Shown: positions 1-7,226, counted from the first letter of the stretch. The stretch: 10,165 nt of DNA from DATDCV01 sp036524155 (GCA_036524155.1 DATDCV010000575.1:1-10165); one strand, 5' to 3'. The notes: generated by a model from the letters alone, not told the origin. Numbers and translations are program-made.

Positions 1-1110
1 GTCGGCGCGGAACTCGATGGTGTGCTCCGCTGACTCCCAATTCCAGGGGAACGGGACGGTCTGTTCCTGGAGCGGCGCGAGAGTGAGGGCACCCGTTTGG
101 GAGAGGGCGCCATCAAACCGCCATTCAAAAGGAACTGTTACGGAGGCTGGACCCCAGTTTTTGACGTGCGCGAGGTAGGTGACGGGTTGTCCGGAAGCTG
201 GGAGGCCACTGCTGTAAGTGAGATCGTTGGGATCGAACGCGAGGCGCGGCGTGCGCTCTATGTAGAGGACATCGATGTCGGGCTGGTTGTTTCCCGCCAG
301 AACCGCGAGGGTCAGGGGCGGACTGGCGAGGGACGCGTAAACCGCTGAAACGGTGCCGGTGCCGGCATTGGTGGCGGCAAAGAGACCACTTGGGGAAATA
401 GAGCCGATGGCACCGGTGGTGGACCAGGTCACCTGGCTCGTGAGCGGATAGCTTTCGCCGCTTGCCTTGTTGACTCCTAACGCTGAGAAAAGACGGGTGT
501 CGCCGACGAACATTGGAGTGCTGATGGCGGGGCTGACGGCGAGTTGGTCGATGAGTGCGTCGCCGTAGACCTCCCATTCGTTAATGTGGCAGTAGTTGTC
601 GCCGCCGAAACGCTGGACATTCAGACGCCAGAACTGCGCCGTAACCGGCAAAGGCAAGACGTATTGGCTCCAGGACCCCGAGAGCATGTTGTTGATGGGA
701 GTAATGAGGGCATAAGAGCCGGTGTGAGCGTCCATGTCGGTTTGTGAATCCGCTTTTTCGATCCACCAGTGATAGCTGGAGCCGTAGGAGAGGAACACGC
801 GGAAACGGCTAACGGTCCGGGGCGTTGAATAGGCGATTTGAACGAAGGCGGGACTGATATTCGGGGTGCGGGCCAGCGAGTTGGTATTCGCATCGAAAAT
901 GGAAGTGATCGAACCAATGTCGAACGGGGTAGCAGTCACGGCGGCAGTGCCCGCGTTGATCGCCCCGAGAACATCGAATCGGGCATCGGGGACGGGAACC
1001 TGAGCGCGAAGAAGAGAAGGAAAGAACAGGAAGAAAGCCAGGACCGCACGAAACGAGACGGGTCGGCACAGGGAACTCAAAGCCAACTGGGGGTGAACAG
1101 CACCGGACAT
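1..1110 (-). CDS. Secreted mosaic protein (discoidin-like, Ig-like, CARDB-like), partial
   Basis: The minus frame is open from an ATG at 1110 to the left edge, giving 370 residues with no stop, so the C-terminus is missing. Residues 1-36 look like a signal peptide: basic and polar start, hydrophobic core around 22-34 (AVLAFFLFFPSLL), then RAQ. Residues about 60-183 resemble an F5/8 type C (discoidin) domain, with a strand-rich pattern, WWIEKAD at 115-121, WRLNVQRFGG at 161-170 and the closing INEWEVYG at 176-183. Residues about 190-272 look like a bacterial Ig-like (BIG) domain, with VTWSTTGAIGSISPSGLF at 227-244. Residues 278-370 match a CARDB-type fold (PVTYLAHVKNWG, then HTIEFRAD). These modules usually bind carbohydrate or present a catalytic or adhesive domain on the surface; any catalytic domain would lie outside the window. 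ATG 1110 is the first possible start after an in-frame stop at 1153-1155; no clear Shine-Dalgarno is seen. Domain names come from pattern recognition. Confidence 0.85.
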   Translation of the reverse strand, partial: MSGAVHPQLALSSLCRPVSFRAVLAFFLFFPSLLRAQVPVPDARFDVLGAINAGTAAVTATPFDIGSITSIFDANTNSLARTPNISPAFVQIAYSTPRTVSRFRVFLSYGSSYHWWIEKADSQTDMDAHTGSYALITPINNMLSGSWSQYVLPLPVTAQFWRLNVQRFGGDNYCHINEWEVYGDALIDQLAVSPAISTPMFVGDTRLFSALGVNKASGESYPLTSQVTWSTTGAIGSISPSGLFAATNAGTGTVSAVYASLASPPLTLAVLAGNNQPDIDVLYIERTPRLAFDPNDLTYSSGLPASGQPVTYLAHVKNWGPASVTVPFEWRFDGALSQTGALTLAPLQEQTVPFPWNWESAEHTIEFRAD

Positions 1111-1225
1111 TGCACGACGATTGTTGAGTCTGGTGGGAACATGGAAGTGTTTTCAGGCGGAGTCAAGCCACCAGCGCACGAACGGGAGAAGGTCTTCCAT
1201 GCCCTGGAGACACTGATTCGCTTCA

Positions 1226-1259
1226 TCCGGCTAACGTCCGGCTGCGGGGTGTTCCGGCT
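1226..1259. repeat. Three direct copies of TCCGGCT
   Basis: The heptamer TCCGGCT occurs at 1226-1232, 1237-1243 and 1253-1259, in the gap between the DUF1080 gene and the start of the mosaic-protein gene, 116-149 bases upstream of that start. Spacings between copy starts are 11 and 16 bases. It could be a binding site or chance in GC-rich DNA; nothing decides between these. Confidence 0.25.
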
Positions 1260-1317
1260 CCGACCCGACTGGCGATAAGCGGTTTCAGTGGCAGCGAGAT
1301 GCGCTCGAGCCTTGATT

Positions 1318-1334
1318 CGGGCGGAGCCCGCCCG
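1318..1334 (-). terminator. Hairpin downstream of the DUF1080 gene
   Basis: A perfect 7-bp GC stem (CGGGCGG at 1318-1324 pairing with CCGCCCG at 1328-1334) has a 3-base loop. It sits 26 bases past the stop of the minus-strand DUF1080 gene. There is no T tract after it on the minus strand, so it is at best a weak or factor-assisted terminator, or an mRNA 3' end stabiliser. Confidence 0.3.
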
Positions 1335-1360
1335 CAGCCGCGCAGAATCTGGTCCGTTGC

Positions 1361-2125
1361 CTAGAGTTCCCTCACCAGAATATCCTTAAAGCGGATGCGC
1401 AGCTCGTCGCCGCTGTGGAGTTGGAGGGCGAAGTGGCCCCTGCGGCCCACGTTGCGTTTGGCGTGGGCGGGATTATCCAGCACACCGGCAGCGTCCCAAT
1501 CGGTCCTGACGATACCGTTCAGGATGGTTTTGACGCGAGTGCCCTTGCAGATCAGCGTGAGTTCATTCCAGGCGTCCCCGTCTTCCGCGAACCTGAACAC
1601 GAAACGCTCGGGCGCGAACTTCGGGTCCATGTTCCAGTCTTTGAGGCTGGGGTATATCCAGCGTTGTTCTCCGCGGGTTTCGTCGTAGATGAGGCCGGTG
1701 CGCCAGGGCATGGATTGGGGCGGGTGGATGTCCACCTGCGGGCCATCGAGCCAGCCGCCGCTGGCGGAGTCGTCGAAGCGGCTGCGGAACTGCAAACCGC
1801 TGTTGCCGGGAGAATCCTTGTACGCCTGGAACTTGAGTTTGAGTTCGAAGTCGCCGAATTCCTTATCGGTTAGGAGCCAGACGTAGTTGTGGTCTTTTCG
1901 GCCGATGGAATCACACAGTATGGCGCCTGACTCGACTTTCCAAAACACTTTGTCCTTGTCCGCACTCTGGCACTTGACGTGCCACCCTGAGAGATCCTTG
2001 CCGTTGAACAGCGCGATGGACTTGCTGTCCTCGGCCGCGAGCGTGGAAACGCAGATGACGAGAGGAGCGAAGCCAAACAGGACGCGTCGCGGAAGGCGTC
2101 TGAGGCTGAGAAAGCGGTCGCGCAT
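1361..2125 (-). CDS. DUF1080 / 3-keto-disaccharide hydrolase-like secreted protein
   Basis: 254 residues, a single DUF1080 domain of normal length. This family has a concanavalin/LamG-like beta-sandwich fold, and some members hydrolyse 3-keto-disaccharides; the exact substrate here is unknown. Residues 1-31 form a signal peptide (basic RRLPRR, then VLFGFAPLVICVSTLAA), so it is exported. Family hallmarks visible are LFNGKDLSGW at 39-48, the NSGLQFRS strand at 108-115, WLDGPQVDIH at 125-134 and a C-terminal GHFALQLHSG at 230-239 followed by FKDILVREL. The frame also has a TTG two codons upstream (2131), but the ATG at 2125 is preferred; no clear Shine-Dalgarno is seen for either. A possible small ORF ends 9 bases upstream of this ATG, which would allow coupled translation. 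The family is greatly expanded in Verrucomicrobiota and Planctomycetota. Confidence 0.9.
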   Translation of the reverse strand: MRDRFLSLRRLPRRVLFGFAPLVICVSTLAAEDSKSIALFNGKDLSGWHVKCQSADKDKVFWKVESGAILCDSIGRKDHNYVWLLTDKEFGDFELKLKFQAYKDSPGNSGLQFRSRFDDSASGGWLDGPQVDIHPPQSMPWRTGLIYDETRGEQRWIYPSLKDWNMDPKFAPERFVFRFAEDGDAWNELTLICKGTRVKTILNGIVRTDWDAAGVLDNPAHAKRNVGRRGHFALQLHSGDELRIRFKDILVREL

Positions 2126-2134
2126 TCGCAAAGG

Positions 2135-2290
2135 TTAAACGCTTAGAATGGCAGCTTCAAACAGTTTGGTGCAGATGGCGCCGAGCCGGGAGTAAACCTG
2201 ATCCTGGTGGATAGCCGGGTCTCGAGCGCGTTGTGATCGTTCCAAGGCGAACGCTCCCAGGGCTCCCACTTCGGCTTTAACGGGAATCAC
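2135..2290 (-). CDS. Possible 51-residue small protein, coupled to the upstream lipoprotein gene
   Basis: This is a GTG-started frame of 51 codons plus TAA. Its GTG overlaps the TGA of the TIGR03067-like lipoprotein gene as GTGA, a classic layout for translational coupling, and its stop lies 9 bases before the DUF1080 ATG, so it neatly fills the gap. The product would be soluble and probably helical, for example ALGAFALERSQRARDP at 10-25 and YSRLGAICTKLFEAAIL at 33-49, with no signal peptide. I do not recognise it. It reads like the C-terminal end of a larger globular protein, so a gene remnant is a real alternative, and a chance open frame cannot be excluded. GTG 2290 is the only start codon after the previous in-frame stop (near 2336), and no Shine-Dalgarno is seen. 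Confidence 0.35.
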   Translation of the reverse strand: MIPVKAEVGALGAFALERSQRARDPAIHQDQVYSRLGAICTKLFEAAILSV

Positions 2291-2718
2291 GGTCTGGTGA
2301 AGACAAAGACCCGTGCCCGGCTGGTGGCATTGCGGTCAAAGCCAGTTGGTCGCGAGTCATCGCCCGGTTCATTGGCGGCGATCGTCAGGGTTTTACCCTC
2401 CAGGCGGTAAATCCCTTTGGCGGTTTTGCCGATGTATTGAGGGGCGGGGCAATCCTGAATGAGAACGTCGGCTTCGTTCGGAGCGGCGTTCGGATTGGGG
2501 ATGAACTTCGCGGCATACCACTCCTGTGGCTGTGCACCCTGGAACTTAAGGGAATCGCCGACCACGGTCATGCGGCAGTCGCCAGTTGGACCGCTGATTT
2601 CGTGCCCGACCCAGGTTCCCTGAAACCTGGACAGTTCGCGTTTCCCCGGCGAAGCACAGCCGCAGAGGAACGCCATCGCGGAGACAAGAATACAGGTCAA
2701 AACAAGATTTCTTTTCAT
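2287..2718 (-). CDS. TIGR03067-like lipoprotein
   Basis: 143 residues. The N-terminus is a lipoprotein signal: MKRN, a hydrophobic stretch to residue 18, then the lipobox LCGC with the lipidated cysteine at 21, so it should be anchored to a membrane. The mature part resembles the TIGR03067 domain, known mainly from planctomycetes and verrucomicrobia: a start like LSRFQGTW, a later KGIYRLEGKTLTIA strand pair, an RPTGFD element, and a short terminal beta strand (ARVFVFTRP). The domain has no established activity. The frame is open further upstream to an ATG at 2874, but that adds 52 low-complexity residues before the signal peptide, so the ATG at 2718 is chosen. No strong Shine-Dalgarno is seen. 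The stop overlaps a possible small ORF, and a 12-bp palindrome lies 35 bases upstream of the start. Confidence 0.8.
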   Translation of the reverse strand: MKRNLVLTCILVSAMAFLCGCASPGKRELSRFQGTWVGHEISGPTGDCRMTVVGDSLKFQGAQPQEWYAAKFIPNPNAAPNEADVLIQDCPAPQYIGKTAKGIYRLEGKTLTIAANEPGDDSRPTGFDRNATSRARVFVFTRP

Positions 2719-2752
2719 TTTCGAGAAGATTTGACAGCTCAGCGCAGGATTG

Positions 2753-2764
2753 CGCACGCGTGCG
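2753..2764. promoter_or_regulatory. 12-bp palindrome upstream of the lipoprotein gene
   Basis: CGCACGCGTGCG is a perfect palindrome centred 41 bases upstream of the ATG at 2718, in a 195-base gap otherwise without a gene. Position and symmetry would suit an operator for a dimeric regulator, but there is only one copy and no flanking promoter boxes that I can support. Confidence 0.2.
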
Positions 2765-2913
2765 TGCGGGTCACGGAAATAACCGCGCGCAGGGGGGGAC
2801 GGAGGATTTGAGGTTCGAGTATTTGAGATTTCACAAATAGAATGCAGGGTAGATGGGATGCGCTGCTCAATCACGCACGGCGGGTTGTAGGCGCGAATGT
2901 GAGAGGCAGTCTG

Positions 2914-4560
2914 CTACTGTGCCGTCTGACGCGTCACGATTGGGACATAACCAACCTCCATCCCTTTCGGGGGTGTCACGAGCAGGGCCGGATCGAGGGC
3001 TGCCAATTCTCCGCGGCCTGGAGGCGCCATGTAGTCCCGGTCAATGGGCCAATTCGAGTGGAGTTTTTCGACTAAGGCCTGCAACTTCGCCTTCTTGCCC
3101 TCGGTCCAGGCGTACTGCTGGAGCGACGGCTGATCGATAAAGCGATACCAGTAATAGGTCACGACGGACCCGTCAGTCAGCTTCGCCGTGAACGGTCCGG
3201 CTTTAGGGCCGGGCCTGGTCCAGGCGTTGGTGGCTGGGGAGGTGTAAGTTGCACCGCGGCCGGCCAGTGCGAATTTCTGCTCCTGCAACCGCGTCTCCGG
3301 CGGCACTGAGATGGCGGGAACCGCGACGCGTTCCTCCCCAACGTGTTTATAATACTGGGGGAACAGGCCTTTGGGACAGAGGTTATTCGTGAACCACTCC
3401 AGGCCCCAGACGTTACCCTCGAAGACCCGAGTGTCAAAGGCGCGCTCGACGCCGGTGATTTTCTTCCCCCCCTGATCATAGCGGGTAGTCTGAGTGTTCA
3501 GCCTTGGTTTCCACGCGCCCCGTTGGTCGAATCGCCCTGAGCAGGCAGCGCCGTCATCACGCCAGGCTTTGAAGGCGTCGTAGAGAGCGGCCTTGGAGTA
3601 GTAGGTAACGTCTTGCACCAGGAATGCCCGGCCCTGCTTGTCGACCGGGAACTGCAGTTTCGGCAGTTTTGAATACACGGTCCCGCGCGCGTCTTGCCCG
3701 TCGAAACGCGGCACGGTGTTGATTTCCATCGCGCCACCGCCCATGACGCCGGGGCGCGCGTCGAGGCCACGTCCATAGAGGAAGGGGTAATTGAAGAGCT
3801 TGCCGATTTTGCTCCAGGTTTCGGGGATGTAGTAAGCAATCGGCCCTTTAAAATTGGCGGCGCTGAGGAAGCAAGTCCAGCTCTGGTCGCCAGTCGGTGG
3901 GTCCTCCGTGGTGGGCTCGGTAAACGGCAGGGCCATCCAGGTGTAACCGAGGAAATGGCCGTTCGGGTTTCCCTGGAACGGGAGCGCGTCCGGAGGAATC
4001 AGCAGGCGGTTGCTGAGCTGGGCGATACCCAGGCGATTGTCCGGCAGAGCTTCGTTGCTGTAGAAGAAAGACCATCCCGGCGAGCCAACTTCATAGTCAT
4101 AGCACTGGGGGGTGGCGTTCATGCTGAATTTCGGCGGGCCGTAACGGAAGTGATTGCCGGCCCAATAGCCCAGCCCGCCTTCGACGGTTTGGAAGACGCT
4201 GCTCCAGGTGGGCCCGCGTTCGCGCCAGGTCCGGGCCAGGGTTCCTTCTGGCGCGAGGGGCTCGTTCTTGTTGTCGGAATTGTCAGGCAGGATCCAGGAG
4301 CCTGGCAAACCGATTTGGAAATTGGCCAGGGGCTCATCGACCAGCGGCCACACTGCCGCATAAAAGCCCATACCCGCGCTGTAAGGCGACCCGGGTGGAG
4401 GCTTCTCGTGGCTGAAACCAATATAGCCGTGCAACCCGTCGGAATGCGCTGTCACCTTGCCGGGTTCGGATTCCGGATGCCCGTTGAGCTGCTGATCCCC
4501 TGCGGCACAAGCCCAGGCCGGGAGTGCAAGGCAGACGATCGGAAGAAGATTAGTGTTCAT
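2914..4560 (-). CDS. Large secreted protein of unknown function
   Basis: 548 residues. The first 20 form a signal peptide (MNTNLLPIVCLALPAWACAA), so the protein is exported; the mature part has no further membrane segment. I do not recognise a named domain. The sequence is rich in Trp, Tyr, Pro and Gly and looks like a beta-rich globular protein, with blocks that look conserved: PGWSFFYSNEALPDNRLGIA at 161-180, GNPNGHFLGYTWMALPF at 197-213, YYWYRFIDQPS at 469-479, and a C-terminal ALDPALLVTPPKG at 521-533. Those features would suit a carbohydrate-acting or binding protein, but that is a guess. The frame stays open to 4869, but that extension is low-complexity and overlaps the next lipoprotein gene in another frame, whereas the ATG at 4560 begins a clean signal peptide. 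It lies 61 bases downstream of the small lipoprotein gene, on the same strand, so the two may be cotranscribed. Confidence 0.85.
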   Translation of the reverse strand: MNTNLLPIVCLALPAWACAAGDQQLNGHPESEPGKVTAHSDGLHGYIGFSHEKPPPGSPYSAGMGFYAAVWPLVDEPLANFQIGLPGSWILPDNSDNKNEPLAPEGTLARTWRERGPTWSSVFQTVEGGLGYWAGNHFRYGPPKFSMNATPQCYDYEVGSPGWSFFYSNEALPDNRLGIAQLSNRLLIPPDALPFQGNPNGHFLGYTWMALPFTEPTTEDPPTGDQSWTCFLSAANFKGPIAYYIPETWSKIGKLFNYPFLYGRGLDARPGVMGGGAMEINTVPRFDGQDARGTVYSKLPKLQFPVDKQGRAFLVQDVTYYSKAALYDAFKAWRDDGAACSGRFDQRGAWKPRLNTQTTRYDQGGKKITGVERAFDTRVFEGNVWGLEWFTNNLCPKGLFPQYYKHVGEERVAVPAISVPPETRLQEQKFALAGRGATYTSPATNAWTRPGPKAGPFTAKLTDGSVVTYYWYRFIDQPSLQQYAWTEGKKAKLQALVEKLHSNWPIDRDYMAPPGRGELAALDPALLVTPPKGMEVGYVPIVTRQTAQ

Positions 4561-4586
4561 TCCGTTTTTGGACTCGCGGAACGCAT

Positions 4587-4621
4587 CCCTCCGGGTCTCT
4601 AAACGAGCTGGTGGCGGAGGG
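4587..4621 (-). other. Inverted repeat just after the small lipoprotein gene
   Basis: CCCTCCG (4587-4593) and CGGAGGG (4615-4621) form a 7-bp stem with a 21-base loop, starting at the base after the lipoprotein stop codon. There is no T tract, and the next gene starts 27 bases later on the same strand. It may be an intercistronic mRNA structure that sets expression of the 548-residue protein relative to the lipoprotein, or a weak terminator. Confidence 0.25.
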
Positions 4622-4981
4622 CTATTGGTAACGAACCACGGAGCCCTGGTAGAGGTAGGTAGGTTTCGGGGTGCTGGTGAAAAGATCCGATCCCGCGTCG
4701 GAACCGCTTTTAACCAGCGGGAGGAAAATGATCGCGTCACCGGCCATGGTTTTTGCCTGCTGGACCATTTTGGCTTCGATGTTTGCCTGCTCGTCCAGCC
4801 GCCCGTTATCCTTGAGGACGGCAATTTCGTTGTACTGCCGAGCAGGCTTTTTCCCATTGCGGTAGACATCGAGAGGCCGGGCGGCTACCTGGGCAGCCTG
4901 GAAGTCGTAGGTGGAAGTGCAGCCTTCAAGGAAAAGACAAAGGAGAAGGACTGGCAAGAGCGTTAGCGTGGTCCGGTTCAT
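4622..4981 (-). CDS. Small lipoprotein of unknown function
   Basis: 119 residues. The N-terminus is a typical lipoprotein signal: MNRTT, hydrophobic LLPVLLLCLF, then the lipobox LEGC with Cys21 as the lipidation site, so the mature protein of about 99 residues is membrane-anchored. The mature part contains a compact alpha/beta-looking block: NEIAVLKDNGRLDEQA at 51-66, a helix IEAKMVQQAKTMA, then GDAIIFLPLV at 81-90 and a terminal strand. The pattern of an expression-strand, a helix with repeated Ala/Lys and then GDAII is reminiscent of small envelope lipoproteins of the YbjQ/DUF4156 type, but that similarity is weak and not a family assignment. The frame is open to 5059; the ATG at 4981 is chosen because it starts the signal peptide. 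It sits 74 bases downstream of the glycosidase gene and 61 bases before the 548-residue protein gene. Confidence 0.75.
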   Translation of the reverse strand: MNRTTLTLLPVLLLCLFLEGCTSTYDFQAAQVAARPLDVYRNGKKPARQYNEIAVLKDNGRLDEQANIEAKMVQQAKTMAGDAIIFLPLVKSGSDAGSDLFTSTPKPTYLYQGSVVRYQ

Positions 4982-5055
4982 AACAGCTTCGAGAACTCTA
5001 AAGCACTGGCGCGCGGAGTCAAACACAGGCGGCAGAGGTATTGCCAGGCCCGGCT

Positions 5056-7218
5056 TCATTCCACCAAGCGGAATGAGCCATCCTTCGTCGAAACCAGTAC
5101 GGCTTCGCCGGTCGAGGCCGTGATGCGTTGGCCGCCGGAACGGACCTCGTAGCGGCCGTCGTCAATTTGGACGTCGAGGGATCGACCGTGCGTCTTAAGC
5201 CCCTTGAGGGCCAGCCTCGGGGCAAACGGCAGCGGGTTCGGCCTAATCACCACGTCGCCATCGGGCCGCGCGTTTACGCCGAACACGCCGAAGATGATGC
5301 ATTGCGCGGCGGCAACGCCGTCGAAAGTGCACTGGAGCGGGGTGTCGCGGCGGTAGTCTTTGCAGTTGGCCGCAATGGAATCACCCCAGTAGGGCATGGT
5401 ATCCGCCCACCAGAGCAGGCGGTTAAGGACGTCGGCGGCGAGTTTCGGTTGCCCGGCCTGGTAGAGTCGTTCGATGATCTGGGGCGGGAAGCTCGTGCAG
5501 ATGCCTCCGCCCCCGTTATCGACGTCCAGTTGATCGTAGCCTGGATCGCGTTTCGAGAGGCTGTGCAGACCATAGGCGGAGAGGAATTCGTCCTGGTTGA
5601 GGTGGCTGAGCAATCCCGCCTCACACTTTTGGTCGAACACGCCGCTGCCGACAGGCTTGAACATCTGCACGGTGTAGCGCAGTTCACGCTTGCCCTTGCC
5701 ATCCTCAAAACGGAACCAGGTAGCTTGCGCGTCCCACAGTCGGTGCTTCAGGAGAGGCCTGATCAGTTCGGCGCGCTCGCGGAGACCGGGCGCGGGTTTG
5801 CCCGCCACATCACAGAGCGTTGCCGCCCGCAGGTAGTTCGCGTAGCGCCGTGCGTTCAGGTCGGGCATCACGTGGTTGTAGGCATAGCCCCGGCGCAGCT
5901 CGAGATGGCTGTTGGAGGGGCCATAGTCAATCAGCGCGGCTGGCTGCTGGACGTCGTCGCCGAACATTGCCTGAATGACCATGTGATCGCGGACGGTTTT
6001 GCCGTCGACGGTGTCGTCGAGGAACGCCGTATCCCCCGTCCAGAGGACGTAGTAGTAGGCCAGGCCGATGATTTTCTCCTGGTTGACCATATACCAGGGG
6101 CCGTCGGCTGCTCCGGTGACCGGGGTGAACAGAAAGTGTTTGAGCAGGTCGCACTTGAGAAACTGTTTGATATGCGCCCGCGCCGCCGAGGGATCGAATA
6201 AGGGCATGATCTCCCAGGCCTCGCCGAAGTTCCAAAGATAGTTGGCCACACAGCCGCCATTTACACTGCCTGTCGAGTAATAAGGCTGAAGCAGGAACTC
6301 CGGAACGTCCCACCGGTTCATCAGAAAGTGAACGAGGGAACGGTTGTACCACCGCACCAGTTGCGCGTTGTCACTTTCAAGCGACGGCAGTCTTTCGAAG
6401 ATCTCCCTAACCCGCCGAGCGTAGTCGCTTTTCGCGGCCGCAACCGAACCGGCCGGGTCGGTGAGAATCCGAGTCACGCACGCGGCGGCCTCGTTACTTG
6501 AGCCGATCGCGATGACTACGGTTGCCGAGAGTGACTGTTTCGCCGGCAGCGAAACGACGGCATGCCCGAGATTGCCCGAGACCTGCCACTTCCATTTATC
6601 AGAATCGATTGCCAGGACAATCGCCATCCCACCCTGCCGCAACGTCAGCCGGCGACCGTCGCCTTCGAGCGTTGTTTCGATGGCGCTGGCAGGGCGGGCG
6701 AATCCCCAGTCCCGCACCGAGTCCAGCCAGCCGAGAGCGAAAAATTCCAGCGGCACCGCGGTGCGCCCGGAATTCTTGAAAGAGCAACTTACGACCGCTG
6801 CCCGATGTCCATAGATCAATGTAGTTGTGCTGGACACGGCGACCGTGCCCTTATTCCCTTCGCGCTCCACCCGAAAGGGCTGCCAGGTCCATTTCGTGGT
6901 CGGCACCTTTTCGCCATTCACTCGCCCGTCCAAAAGGAAGTTCGAGCTGACGTAGGGCGGCGCCCACAGTCCTGCGATGCCCGCGACGTCACGGTAATTG
7001 ATGGCGGCAGTCAGTTTCCCGTTGATAATGCCAAGATGGCCCTCGTCCTGGATGATCTGGCGGCCATCCATGTCGAACACCGCGCTCCGGTCAGTCCTCG
7101 TCTGACTCGGAGCCGCCTGCAACCACTGGCCGGTGTCGCCTCCAGGCAACATCAGACAAGTGAGGAGGAAGATCCCCCCACGGCACTTCACATGGGCTTT
7201 CAGGACAGGCGCCCGCAT
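5056..7218 (-). CDS. Secreted six-hairpin (alpha/alpha)6 glycosidase-like protein
   Basis: 720 residues from the chosen ATG. The first 35 or so form a signal-like region (basic residues, then GIFLLTCLMLPGG, ending near LQA). Residues about 45-265 look like an N-terminal beta-sandwich, with a substrate-facing stretch SSNFLLDGRVNGEKVP. Residues about 280-650 look like an (alpha/alpha)6 barrel: NYLWNFGEAWEIMPL at 326-340, GDTAFLDD, DYGPSNSHLELRRGYAYNHV at 431-450, LNARRYANYLRAATL, and LDVDNGGGGICTSFPPQ at 564-580. Residues 650-720 form a small beta domain starting PDGDVVIRPNPLPF. This layout is seen in six-hairpin glycoside hydrolases of the GH63/GH65/GH78 and mannosylglycerate hydrolase-like groups. 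The linkage cut is unknown; acidic residues in these blocks are candidate catalysts, not proven. Upstream GTG (7257) and ATG (7230) starts are possible; 7218 is preferred for its AGGA box. Confidence 0.8.
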   Translation of the reverse strand: MRAPVLKAHVKCRGGIFLLTCLMLPGGDTGQWLQAAPSQTRTDRSAVFDMDGRQIIQDEGHLGIINGKLTAAINYRDVAGIAGLWAPPYVSSNFLLDGRVNGEKVPTTKWTWQPFRVEREGNKGTVAVSSTTTLIYGHRAAVVSCSFKNSGRTAVPLEFFALGWLDSVRDWGFARPASAIETTLEGDGRRLTLRQGGMAIVLAIDSDKWKWQVSGNLGHAVVSLPAKQSLSATVVIAIGSSNEAAACVTRILTDPAGSVAAAKSDYARRVREIFERLPSLESDNAQLVRWYNRSLVHFLMNRWDVPEFLLQPYYSTGSVNGGCVANYLWNFGEAWEIMPLFDPSAARAHIKQFLKCDLLKHFLFTPVTGAADGPWYMVNQEKIIGLAYYYVLWTGDTAFLDDTVDGKTVRDHMVIQAMFGDDVQQPAALIDYGPSNSHLELRRGYAYNHVMPDLNARRYANYLRAATLCDVAGKPAPGLRERAELIRPLLKHRLWDAQATWFRFEDGKGKRELRYTVQMFKPVGSGVFDQKCEAGLLSHLNQDEFLSAYGLHSLSKRDPGYDQLDVDNGGGGICTSFPPQIIERLYQAGQPKLAADVLNRLLWWADTMPYWGDSIAANCKDYRRDTPLQCTFDGVAAAQCIIFGVFGVNARPDGDVVIRPNPLPFAPRLALKGLKTHGRSLDVQIDDGRYEVRSGGQRITASTGEAVLVSTKDGSFRLVE

Positions 7219-7222
7219 CGGT

Positions 7223-7226
7223 TCCT
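7223..7226 (-). promoter_or_regulatory. Ribosome binding site of the glycosidase-like gene
   Basis: AGGA on the minus strand lies 4 bases before the ATG at 7218. The ATG at 7230 has AGAGAAG directly adjacent, too close to work, and the GTG at 7257 has none, so this box is the main reason for choosing 7218. Confidence 0.45.

Noticed and set aside
838..1278. A 146-codon plus-strand frame across the start of the mosaic-protein gene
   Set aside because: It mostly reads antisense through the signal peptide and discoidin-like region. No family resemblance or plausible start signal was seen.
3694..4602. A 302-codon plus-strand open frame
   Set aside because: It is antisense to the 548-residue secreted protein, which has a signal peptide and motif-like blocks. 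The plus translation has none.
4561..4869. The N-terminal extension of the 548-residue protein frame, to an ATG at 4869
   Set aside because: It is Arg/Ser/Pro-rich, overlaps the small lipoprotein gene in another frame, and would bury the signal peptide.
4982..5055. A terminator between the glycosidase and small lipoprotein genes
   Set aside because: Only a 4-bp stem (GGCA/TGCC) is visible and there is no T tract, so read-through into the lipoprotein gene is likely.
5128..6201. A 357-codon plus-strand open frame
   Set aside because: It is antisense to the glycosidase-like gene, whose minus-strand product has coherent domains. The plus-strand translation is a low-complexity mix typical of GC-rich shadow frames.
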